Positions 1 to 6,412 of a DNA stretch of 8,624 nucleotides are shown here, piece after piece. The stretch's first letter is position 1. Each line of letters starts with the position of its first letter. Below the pieces are notes generated by a model. The model did no database searches, had not been told where the DNA came from, and was given only the letters and a program-made list of their open reading frames with translations. Source of the DNA: JAJPJX01 sp964568355. Its GTDB lineage: Bacteria; Acidobacteriota; Terriglobia; Bryobacterales; Bryobacteraceae. The stretch covers positions 1 through 8,624 of the forward strand of contig CAZMRK010000691.1 of assembly GCA_964568355.1 (NCBI GenBank). Direction: 5' to 3'. Position numbers and translations under genes: made by a program.

Positions 1-3
1 GTG

Positions 4-35
4 GATCGTCTGGAAAAGTGATCGTCTGGAAGAGT
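4..35. repeat. 16-bp direct tandem repeat, two copies
   Basis: Two adjacent copies of GATCGTCTGGAARAGT (4-19 and 20-35) differ at a single A/G position. The array ends 8 nt before the LemA start codon, and the second copy supplies the purine-rich GGAAGAG that could act as its ribosome binding site. Each copy is followed by GA, so each makes a TGA stop: at 19-21 in frame 1 and at 35-37 in frame 2. This could be the duplicated 3' tail of an upstream gene, but too little of that gene is in the window to tell. Confidence 0.75.
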
Positions 36-43
36 GAGAGCTT

Positions 44-610
44 ATGAAAGTTGCCCTGATCGTCGTTGTAGTTCTGCTGCTGGCGGGCCTGGCCTGCGGG
101 AGCAAGTATGTGAGCGTACATAACGAACTGGTTACCGCAAAAGAAGCCATCGATGCCTCCTGGTCGCAGGTGGATGTGGCCTTGCAGCGAAGGGCGGACC
201 TGATCCCGAACCTGGTGGAAACGGTGAAGGGATATGCGAAGCATGAGGAAAGCGTGATCAAAGATGTCGCGGATGCTAGGGCCGCTCTGGGCGGAGCCCG
301 CTCGCCGCAGGAGAAGATTCAGGCCAATTCGCAGCTCGACGGCGCGCTCTCCCGCCTGCTGGTGGTGGTGGAGAACTATCCGCAACTGCGGGCCAACGAA
401 AACTTCATGCGCCTGCAGGATGAGCTGGCCGGCACGGAAAATCGCATTGCGGTGGAGCGCCGGAAGTACAATGAAACGGTGCAGCGGTACAACACGCAGA
501 TCGGGCTGTTCCCGGACAACATCGTGGCTTCGCTTTCGGGCTTTTCGCGGAACGACGCCTATTTCAAAACAGAGCCGGGAGCGCGTACCGCGCCCAAAGT
601 TGCATTCTAG
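44..610 (+). CDS. lemA: LemA family membrane-anchored protein
   Basis: This 188-residue protein begins with a short positive N-terminus and a strong hydrophobic segment (about residues 3-18). The LemA signature follows: a helix with ELVTAKEAIDASWSQVDVALQRR (written here only to about residue 50, starting near 28), then DLIPNLVETVKGYA (52-65). The conserved LSRLLVVVENYPQLRA region is near 102-117, and ENRIAVERRKYN lies near 132-143. Length and layout are typical of the family, which is anchored by its N-terminal helix and folds as a long helical bundle outside the cytoplasm. Its biochemical role is not established. A cysteine at residue 18 follows the hydrophobic run, but GLAC is a poor lipobox, so I do not call it a lipoprotein. 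The ATG at 44 has GGAAGAG 9 nt upstream. LemA genes are often next to TPM-domain or M48 peptidase genes. Neither is visible here, so any such partner would lie left of the window. It is probably unrelated to the dehydrogenase 48 nt downstream. Confidence 0.93.
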   Translation: MKVALIVVVVLLLAGLACGSKYVSVHNELVTAKEAIDASWSQVDVALQRRADLIPNLVETVKGYAKHEESVIKDVADARAALGGARSPQEKIQANSQLDGALSRLLVVVENYPQLRANENFMRLQDELAGTENRIAVERRKYNETVQRYNTQIGLFPDNIVASLSGFSRNDAYFKTEPGARTAPKVAF

Positions 611-622
611 ATCCCAGGGGTA

Positions 623-638
623 CAGGCACATCTGCCTG
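623..638. repeat. Short hairpin in the lemA-dehydrogenase gap
   Basis: CAGGCA (623-628) and TGCCTG (633-638) form a perfect 6-bp stem with a 4-nt CATC loop in the 48-nt gap after lemA. No T-run follows it, so it is not a standard intrinsic terminator. It may slow read-through or may be chance. Confidence 0.35.
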
Positions 639-658
639 CCCGTCAGCGAGGCAATCTT

Positions 659-2095
<1,437 letters not shown>

Positions 2096-2099
2096 ATCC

Positions 2100-2945
2100 A
2101 TGCGCCTTGGACAAATCAAACCAAATGGCGGCGTGATCGCCGCCGTATTCGACGGGAATTCGGCTCGTCCGATCCCGAATCACACGCTTTGCGATCTGAT
2201 TCATCGCGCGGAAGCGGAGGGTATTCCGGAGAGTAAACTGGCGGCTCGCCTGGCCAGCCGGCATAGCGATCCGCAGACTCCGGTACTTCCCGTGCATCCG
2301 ACCGAAGTCTGGGCCTCCGGCTGCACCTACGAAATGAGCGCCTCCTTCCGTGATTCCGAACACGGCACGCGGGAGGGCATGTACGCCTATGTGTACCGCG
2401 AGGCCCGTCCCGAGATCTTTTTCAAGGGCACGGCTCGCGTATGTGTCGGTCCCGGCCAGACGATCGGCATCCGCTCCGATTCCAAATTCACGGCCCCCGA
2501 GCCGGAACTGGCGGTGGTGTTGGGCAGCAAAGGCCGGATCGTCGGCTATACCCTGGCCAATGATGTGTCCGCCTGGGATATCGAGCGTGAGAATGCCCTG
2601 TACCTGCCGCAGTCCAAGGTCTATACGGCCTGCTGCGCTCTGGGTCCGTTTGTGGTGACCGCCGACGAGATTCCCGATCCTTACAACCTGGAAATGACGT
2701 GCACCATCACACGCCAGGGGGAGACGCGGTTCAGCGGGAGCATCTCCACGGCCAAACTGCATCGCCGCCTCGAAACGCTGATCGAGTATCTGCTCCGGGC
2801 CAACCAGGTGCCGGCGGGAGCGGTGCTGCTGACCGGCACCGGGATCATCGTTCCGGAGACGGCGGCGCTGGCCCCTGGAGACGTCGTCACAATCCGGATT
2901 CCGGAGATCGGCGAACTCAGCAACCCGGCAGCAATCGTTGAGTAG
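2100..2945 (+). CDS. FAH-fold dehydratase, probable 2-keto-3-deoxy-pentonate dehydratase (AraD1/KdaD/XylX type)
   Basis: This 281-residue protein is of the fumarylacetoacetate hydrolase superfamily. The FAH-fold metal site is visible as E-x-E in APEPEL (Glu134, Glu136) and Asp155 in ANDVSAWD. The substrate region includes GCTYEMS (74-80) with the following SFRDSE, FFKG (107-110) and GTGIIVPE (246-253). The long N-terminal region before GCTYEMS, and RE-x-MYAYVYREARPE near 91-104, fit the AraD1-like branch rather than plain acylpyruvases. Members of this branch dehydrate 2-keto-3-deoxy-arabinonate or -xylonate to 2,5-dioxopentanoate (2-oxoglutarate semialdehyde). The dehydrogenase that would consume this product ends 4 nt upstream, so the two genes probably cover the last two steps of a Weimberg-type pentose pathway. 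D-xylose, L-arabinose and D-arabinose cannot be told apart here. The upstream sugar dehydrogenase, lactonase and first dehydratase are not in the window. The ribosome binding site is weak (TTGAAG inside the preceding gene), which fits translational coupling. Confidence 0.85.
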   Translation: MRLGQIKPNGGVIAAVFDGNSARPIPNHTLCDLIHRAEAEGIPESKLAARLASRHSDPQTPVLPVHPTEVWASGCTYEMSASFRDSEHGTREGMYAYVYREARPEIFFKGTARVCVGPGQTIGIRSDSKFTAPEPELAVVLGSKGRIVGYTLANDVSAWDIERENALYLPQSKVYTACCALGPFVVTADEIPDPYNLEMTCTITRQGETRFSGSISTAKLHRRLETLIEYLLRANQVPAGAVLLTGTGIIVPETAALAPGDVVTIRIPEIGELSNPAAIVE

Positions 2946-2952
2946 CCGGATC

Positions 2953-3318
2953 ATGGACAGACTGCATCAGATTGCAGAGGGTTTGCAGATTGGCCATATC
3001 CGGAGGCACATCTTTCTATGCTGTGATCAGACCAAACCCAAGTGCTGCTCGAAAGAGGCCGGCCTGGAGTCCTGGGAATACCTGAAGAAGCGCCTGGCAG
3101 AATTGGGGCTGATGGCGGGAGAACACTGTGTCTTCCGGACCAAGGCCAATTGCCTGCGGATCTGTGAACAGGGTCCTATCGCCGTGGTCTACCCGGAAGG
3201 CGCCTGGTATCACTCGGTGACTCCGGAGGTGGTGGAGCGGATCATCCAGGAACACCTGATCGGCGGGCGCCTCGTCGAAGACTATCTATTCGCTTTTTCG
3301 AGGGACGGCGAGGGCTGA
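2953..3318 (+). CDS. Thioredoxin-like [2Fe-2S] ferredoxin family protein
   Basis: This small protein of 121 residues, counted from the ATG at 2953, has a shape like clostridial/Aquifex thioredoxin-fold ferredoxins and the NuoE C-terminal domain. It has an early cysteine (Cys23/24 in FLCCDQ), a second after about eight residues (Cys31/32 in KPKCCSKE), then a C-x3-C pair (Cys67 and Cys71 in ANCLRICEQGP) followed by VVYPEGAWY. VYP...WY.-VTPE is a common ending of the fold. Such proteins carry one [2Fe-2S] cluster and transfer electrons or serve in cluster handling. The protein has seven cysteines rather than the four needed, with both early ligand positions doubled. A longer reading from TTG at 2938 would overlap the preceding gene by 8 nt and add five residues. 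I prefer ATG 2953, 7 nt after the upstream stop, though its ribosome binding site is weak either way. It is probably co-transcribed with the pentonate genes, and its partner is unknown. Confidence 0.85.
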   Translation: MDRLHQIAEGLQIGHIRRHIFLCCDQTKPKCCSKEAGLESWEYLKKRLAELGLMAGEHCVFRTKANCLRICEQGPIAVVYPEGAWYHSVTPEVVERIIQEHLIGGRLVEDYLFAFSRDGEG

Positions 3319-3328
3319 GGGGCCTGCT

Positions 3329-3871
3329 TCATTCCTCGACCTCTTCCTCGGGAGGCTCGAAGCTGTCCAGAAGTTCCGGGTTGCGGGCGAACCTCTTGAG
3401 CACCTGGAGGATCGTGCCGGTACGGAATCCGGCCCGCAGCAGCCGGTGGTAGGCGGATGCGAGGTCTTTATCGTCCTGGAACAGGCCCTCGCGTGGAACC
3501 ATCCGGTACTTACGCCGGATATACTCCTCGATGAGGGCCTGCTCGTTCACCTCTTCGTAGACTTTGGCGACGCTGCGTTCGGCCAGGGCGGGGGCAACGC
3601 GGCGCTGGCGCAGGTCGGCGATCACACGCGCCTTGCCGAGCCGCTGATTTTCCAGGCGGGAAACGGCATAGCTCTCCGCGAACTTGCGATCGTCGAGATA
3701 ACCGTACTCTTTCAGACGGGAGATGGTGGCATCCACATCGGCGGCCCTCTCCGCCTTTTGCCGCAGCTTTTCCCGCAATTCTCCCGTAGCGTGGGCCCGC
3801 CCGCCTAAAGCCCGCAGCGCGTATTCCCACAACTGATCGAGGTTATAACGCGAGCGCGCCGGCCTGCGCAT
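3329..3871 (-). CDS. recX: RecX family regulatory protein
   Basis: From the ATG at 3871 this is a 180-residue basic helical protein with the RecX repeats. It has ALRALGGRAHATGELREKL (19-37), then LKEYGYLDDRKFAESYA (53-69, with the hallmark GYLDDR.FA) and GKARVIADLRQRRV (79-92). A third helical repeat ends in GFRTGTILQVLKR (148-160). The acidic C-terminus (PPEEEVEE) is an individual trait. RecX binds RecA and limits filament growth during recombination and SOS repair. The reading frame stays open to 4033, but the extra 54 residues look non-coding and would overlap the divergent gene. AGAGGA lies about 10 nt before the chosen ATG. recA is not adjacent, unlike in many bacteria. I see no obvious SOS-type operator upstream. 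The gene converges on the ferredoxin gene with only 10 nt between stops and no clear terminator. Confidence 0.92.
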   Translation of the reverse strand: MRRPARSRYNLDQLWEYALRALGGRAHATGELREKLRQKAERAADVDATISRLKEYGYLDDRKFAESYAVSRLENQRLGKARVIADLRQRRVAPALAERSVAKVYEEVNEQALIEEYIRRKYRMVPREGLFQDDKDLASAYHRLLRAGFRTGTILQVLKRFARNPELLDSFEPPEEEVEE

Positions 3872-3894
3872 GGATTCGGATTCCTCTGTCTGAT

Positions 3895-3926
3895 TGTATA
3901 AAAGTTTAGCATGGAGTACTTTAAAA
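3895..3926 (-). promoter_or_regulatory. Possible recX promoter
   Basis: In the 140-nt divergent gap (3872-4011), the minus strand shows TATACA (plus 3895-3900) as a -10-like element about 24 nt before the recX start. Upstream is a poor -35 candidate, TTAAAG (plus 3919-3924), with 18-nt spacing. It is AT-rich within a GC-rich region, which helps, but the match is weak. Confidence 0.35.
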
Positions 3927-3952
3927 GGAGGGCTTGAGGAGACGCCCGGGGT

Positions 3953-4003
3953 ATACTGAAGGTGGTCTTCGGACTCTCGGGTAGTCTCATTCAGATTAGG
4001 AGG
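3953..4003 (+). promoter_or_regulatory. Leader of the YtxH-like gene: -10-like element and strong RBS
   Basis: TATACT (3953-3958) is a good -10-like hexamer. No matching -35 lies at 16-18 nt; TTGAGG at 3935-3940 is only 12 nt away. The promoter may need an activator or another sigma factor, or may not be this site. AGGAGG (3998-4003) is a perfect ribosome binding site 8 nt before the ATG at 4012, the best in the window, and suggests strong translation. Confidence 0.45.
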
Positions 4004-4011
4004 ACTGATAC

Positions 4012-4317
4012 ATGGAAAGGAATGGCTTCGCAAACTTCTTGTTAGGGCTGGGTGTGGGCGTCGGTATCGGCATGCTTTTTGCTCCTAAGTCCGGCGGTGA
4101 GACCCGGGACATCCTCAAGAACAAAGCCAGCGAGGGCAAGGATTACCTCAAGCAGCGGGGCGCCGAGCTGAAAGACAGCGCTTCGGGTCTGGTCGATAAG
4201 AGCAAGGAGCTCCTGGGGCGGCAAAAGGATACGTTGGCCGACGCGGTAGCGGCGGGCAAGCAGGCCTATCGCGAGGCAGTAGCTCCCGAGCAGGGCGCCG
4301 AAGGCAGCGCGCAATAA
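4012..4317 (+). CDS. YtxH-like small membrane-associated stress-type protein
   Basis: This is a 101-residue protein. An N-terminal glycine-rich hydrophobic segment FLLGLGVGVGIGMLFAP (9-25) is followed at once by the YtxH signature APKSGGETRD (24-33). The rest is a charged, alanine- and lysine-rich helix (34-101), probably amphipathic or coiled coil. Length and layout match the YtxH/Gvp-like family, whose members are induced by general stress in Bacillus but lack a defined biochemical activity. The strong AGGAGG and the lysine/glutamate-rich tail suggest an abundant protein. A DUF948-like gene starts 24 nt downstream, giving the same pairing as ytxG-ytxH of Bacillus in reverse order. Confidence 0.85.
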   Translation: MERNGFANFLLGLGVGVGIGMLFAPKSGGETRDILKNKASEGKDYLKQRGAELKDSASGLVDKSKELLGRQKDTLADAVAAGKQAYREAVAPEQGAEGSAQ

Positions 4318-4341
4318 GTTTCTCCGGGGAAGATTCGCTTC

Positions 4342-4881
4342 ATGTCTGAGGACGTGTTCCGGCTGATTGTCGCGGCAGGTGTAGTCCTGGCCAGCGTTGC
4401 TTTCGTGGCGCAGGCAGTGGTTTTGCTGGCCTTGTATCGGGTAGCCAAGGGCAGTGAAGGGCGCATGGGCGACCTCGTCGAGCGGTTTACACCCCTCACG
4501 GAAAACGCCGGTCCGGCGCTCCAGTCCATCCGCTCCGTCTTGAGCGCAGTGGAAGAGAATGCTCCTCGGATCTCGCAGATTTCACAGGATATCGCTACCA
4601 TAACCCGCTCCGCACGGGAGCAGACGAGCCACATCGGGATGCTGGTGGACGACGCTACGGATCGCGCCACCCGGCGGCTGATGGAGCTGGATCAGGGAGT
4701 GGACCTGGCGGTCGCACAGGTGGAACAGACCGGTCAGGCCGTGAAAGGCGCCGTGCTCAAGCCGCTGCGCGAGGTGAACGCCGTGCTCATCGGTCTGCGC
4801 ACTGCCGTCGTGACCTATGCGCAAGGCAGGCGCCGGCCCTCGGTAGATCACGCCACGCAAGACGAAGAGATGTTCATCTAA
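4342..4881 (+). CDS. DUF948-like (YtxG/YoxC-type) membrane protein with coiled coil
   Basis: This 179-residue protein has one N-terminal transmembrane helix (about 8-32, LIVAAGVV...LLALY). A long helical region follows (about 40-160) rich in heptad-like spacing, with segments such as LTENAGPALQSIRSVLSAVEEN (52-73), then ISQISQDIATITRS. A short polar tail ends in EEMFI. This matches DUF948-type proteins, which resemble the membrane-proximal part of chemoreceptors but lack a signalling tip. Function is unknown; an envelope-stress or scaffold role is inferred only from pairing with YtxH. The ATG at 4342 has GGGGAAG about 9 nt upstream. The gene ends 3 nt before the stem of a terminator. Confidence 0.7.
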   Translation: MSEDVFRLIVAAGVVLASVAFVAQAVVLLALYRVAKGSEGRMGDLVERFTPLTENAGPALQSIRSVLSAVEENAPRISQISQDIATITRSAREQTSHIGMLVDDATDRATRRLMELDQGVDLAVAQVEQTGQAVKGAVLKPLREVNAVLIGLRTAVVTYAQGRRRPSVDHATQDEEMFI

Positions 4882-4884
4882 AAG

Positions 4885-4925
4885 AAAAGGGACCAGAACG
4901 GCTCCATGCCGTTGCGGCCCCTTTT
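4885..4925. terminator. Bidirectional intrinsic terminator
   Basis: The outer stem AAAAGGGACC (4885-4894) pairs with GGCCCCTTTT (4916-4925) with one mismatch. The inner stem AACGG (4897-4901) pairs with CCGTT (4909-4913) around a 7-nt loop. It lies between two convergent genes. On the minus strand the stem runs into TTTTCTTTT, a good U-tract for rpmB. On the plus strand the tail is TTTTCC, adequate for the DUF948-like gene. Confidence 0.85.
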
Positions 4926-4951
4926 CCAATCCGAAAGGGAAAAATTCCACT

Positions 4952-5143
4952 CTACGCTGCTTTTTGCACTTTGCCGGAACGGATGCAGGAGGTGCAGACG
5001 CGGATCTTTTTAGTGGCCCCGCCGACCACCGCGCGAACCGTTTGCAGGTTCAAATTCCAACGCCGCTTGGTCACGTTGTGAGCGTGACTGATCCGGTGGC
5101 CGAATTGCGGCCCCCGGCCGCAGGTTTCACAAATTTGTGCCAT
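4952..5143 (-). CDS. rpmB: 50S ribosomal protein L28
   Basis: This 63-residue basic protein has the L28 pattern: MAQICETCGRGPQFGHRISH at the start, HNVTKRRWNLNLQ (22-34), then KKIRVCTSCIRSGKV. Two C-x2-C pairs (Cys5/Cys8 and Cys50/Cys53) make the zinc-binding (C+) form of the protein. It is part of the large ribosomal subunit. Many bacteria also carry a zinc-free copy used under zinc limitation; none is here. AAGGAG lies 11 nt before the ATG. It is transcribed alone, with its own promoter candidate and terminator, rather than beside rpmG. Confidence 0.96.
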   Translation of the reverse strand: MAQICETCGRGPQFGHRISHAHNVTKRRWNLNLQTVRAVVGGATKKIRVCTSCIRSGKVQKAA

Positions 5144-5177
5144 GCTACAAGAATCTCCTTAAGAACTGCGAAAAACT

Positions 5178-5207
5178 ATTGTAACAGCGCCCATCGACCA
5201 GCCGCAA
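5178..5207 (-). promoter_or_regulatory. Probable rpmB promoter
   Basis: Read on the minus strand, TTGCGG (plus 5202-5207) and TACAAT (plus 5178-5183) are separated by 18 nt and give a plausible sigma-70-type promoter. Its start would lie about 30 nt before the rpmB ATG. The AT-rich run just downstream fits a housekeeping promoter. Confidence 0.55.
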
Positions 5208-5252
5208 CCAACTACACTGAGGAGAAGTGGGGAGCCGCGAAAAGGGAGCCTT

Positions 5253-5435
5253 GTGACCGAATTCAACCATATTCACCTGCGCGACGGAGAGGAGTGGGTG
5301 TGCGGCCGCACGATGGCCTTCGACGATGTCGAACTGATCCGCTGCGAGGCCCGCGATCTGGACGAGGACGAGGCCTGCCGCCGCTGTTCGGAGCAGGTTC
5401 TGGCTCATTTCGGTGCGGTCATGCATGTTCACTGA
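5253..5435 (+). CDS. Small cysteine-containing hypothetical protein
   Basis: This 60-residue protein starts at GTG 5253 with AAAGGGAG 4 nt upstream, a tight but usable spacing. It has four cysteines: Cys17 (WVCGR), Cys31 (IRCEA) and a C-x2-C pair Cys42/Cys45 (ACRRC). It also has several histidines, including HVH at the end. The arrangement could bind zinc, but the wide spacing does not match a motif I recognise. The acidic middle (DLDEDEAC) and the lack of hydrophobic segments suggest a soluble cytosolic protein. It diverges from rpmB. The clean RBS, the cysteine pattern and the following hairpin favour a real gene. I do not recognise the family. Confidence 0.6.
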   Translation: MTEFNHIHLRDGEEWVCGRTMAFDDVELIRCEARDLDEDEACRRCSEQVLAHFGAVMHVH

Positions 5436-5449
5436 GAGGAGGCGCTGCC

Positions 5450-5472
5450 GCCGGCCCTGAGTCCGGTCCGGC
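5450..5472 (+). terminator. GC-rich hairpin between two small genes, terminator- or attenuator-like
   Basis: GCCGGCCC (5450-5457) pairs with GGTCCGGC (5465-5472) with one C-T mismatch around a 7-nt loop. The stem is followed by CATATTGTTT, only partly T-rich. It begins 14 nt after the stop of the 60-residue gene and ends 12 nt before the GTG of the next gene. It could terminate the first transcript or mask the start of the second. Confidence 0.45.
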
Positions 5473-5484
5473 CATATTGTTTGG

Positions 5485-5670
5485 GTGAAACGGTTCTGGC
5501 ACAATCTGCTGGCAGTCCTTCTGGGGAACCTGTGCTACTTCAGCGTGCAACGCTGGTTGCCGGCGGGAGCCCGCCACACCCCATTCCAAACTGATTGGGG
5601 GATTGCCGTCGACTTCTGGTTCTGCCTGGTTTTCTGGGGCCTGCTTCGCTTTCTGAAATGGTTTCGCTAA
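5485..5670 (+). CDS. Small hypothetical membrane protein
   Basis: This 61-residue protein has two hydrophobic segments: LLAVLLGNLCYF (8-19), and AVDFWFCLVFWGLLRFL (41-57) which is clearly transmembrane. An arginine-containing loop (RWLPAGARH) lies between them, and the basic ends MKR and KWFR suggest both termini face the cytoplasm. Seven aromatic tryptophan/tyrosine residues in 61 are notable. It starts at GTG 5485 and no good ribosome binding site is visible, so start and reality are less certain. Its TAA stop overlaps the TAG stop of the convergent HAD gene within the four bases CTAA at 5667-5670. Family not recognised. Confidence 0.55.
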   Translation: MKRFWHNLLAVLLGNLCYFSVQRWLPAGARHTPFQTDWGIAVDFWFCLVFWGLLRFLKWFR

Positions 5671-6356
5671 AAGTGCCGGCGTAGATCCTCGAAGCGCTCC
5701 AATTCGAGCAAACGCCCATTGCCTCGCCGGATCTCCTGATGTTCCAGCACCCAGGTGTGGGCGTGAGGGACAAACACGGCCCTCAGACCGGCTTCGAGGG
5801 CCGGGTTGATGTCGGATTTCGGGCTATTGCCGATCATCCAGGTCCGTTCGGGATCCAGGCCGCGTTCTTCGACCAGCCGCCGGTACGCCGCCGGGTCTTT
5901 CTCTTTCACAATGGCCGTGTGGCCGAAGTAAATCCCCAGGCCGGACCGGTCGATTTTGAGCTTCTGCTCCTCGGCATGTCCCTTGGTGAACAGGGTCAGG
6001 TTGTGCCGGCTCGCCAGGTACTCCAGCGTCTCGGGCACACCTTCGATCACCTCCATCGGGCATTCCAGAATGCGTTCGGCGAAGGCTTTCACCTCTTCCA
6101 GATCCGCCTCCCGCACCTCCCGCTCGGCCAGGCGCTGGTAGCACTGCGTCAGGTTCCGGCCGAAGTTCAACGACCCATAGCCGTGAATCTTGGCGTTGGC
6201 CAGTTCGATTTCGTCCAGAACGGCGCGAATCTCCTCCGGAGTGAGGGAAGAGTGGCCCAGGTACTCACAAAAATCGGCGAAGGCCTCTTCAAAGTAGATG
6301 TTGTTTTCCCAAAGCGTATCGTCTGCATCGATCAGCAGACTGTATCTTTCAGCCAT
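5667..6356 (-). CDS. HAD superfamily hydrolase (phosphatase-like)
   Basis: This 229-residue cytosolic protein has all four HAD motifs. Motif I is DADDTLW (10-16; nucleophile Asp10, acid/base Asp12). Motif II is LFTKG (122-126; Thr124). Motif III is Lys151 in IVKEKD. Motif IV is IGNSPKSDINPA (175-186, with Asp182). The helical cap lies between about residues 18 and 105, as in type C1 HADs. The full set predicts a magnesium-dependent phosphohydrolase of a small phosphorylated metabolite; the substrate cannot be read off. The ATG at 6356 has only a weak upstream GAAAG. It lies 56 nt downstream of the methyltransferase gene on the same strand and may share its transcript. Its stop overlaps the convergent small membrane protein gene. 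Confidence 0.9.
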   Translation of the reverse strand: MAERYSLLIDADDTLWENNIYFEEAFADFCEYLGHSSLTPEEIRAVLDEIELANAKIHGYGSLNFGRNLTQCYQRLAEREVREADLEEVKAFAERILECPMEVIEGVPETLEYLASRHNLTLFTKGHAEEQKLKIDRSGLGIYFGHTAIVKEKDPAAYRRLVEERGLDPERTWMIGNSPKSDINPALEAGLRAVFVPHAHTWVLEHQEIRRGNGRLLELERFEDLRRHF

Positions 6357-6377
6357 CCACTTTCATGATAGCGGGGC

Positions 6378-6409
6378 GGGCGGCCAGGCGTCCGTCCGCC
6401 CACCCACCC
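6378..6409. repeat. GC hairpin and G-run tract in the methyltransferase-HAD gap
   Basis: GGGCGG (6378-6383) and CCGCCC (6396-6401) form a 6-bp stem with a 12-nt loop. On the minus (transcribed) strand, positions 6409 to 6396 read GGGTGGGTGGGCGG and more GG pairs follow, so a G-quadruplex is also possible. No T-run follows, so it is not a standard terminator. It lies in the 56-nt gap before the HAD gene. Confidence 0.4.
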
Positions 6410-6412
6410 GTG

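Noticed and set aside
44..97. LemA as a lipoprotein
   Set aside because: The residues before Cys18 (GLA) do not fit a lipobox well, and an uncleaved N-terminal helix is typical for the family.
3872..4033. N-terminal extension of recX to a start at 4033
   Set aside because: The added 54 residues resemble no RecX, cross promoter-like sequence and overlap the YtxH gene, while the start at 3871 has a good RBS.
4964..5488. A 174-codon plus-strand frame across rpmB and the small-gene zone
   Set aside because: It runs antisense through L28 and out of frame over the 60-residue gene, ending in arginine/glycine-rich shadow sequence.
5739..6368. A 209-codon plus-strand frame
   Set aside because: It is antisense to the HAD gene, whose four catalytic motifs are intact on the other strand.
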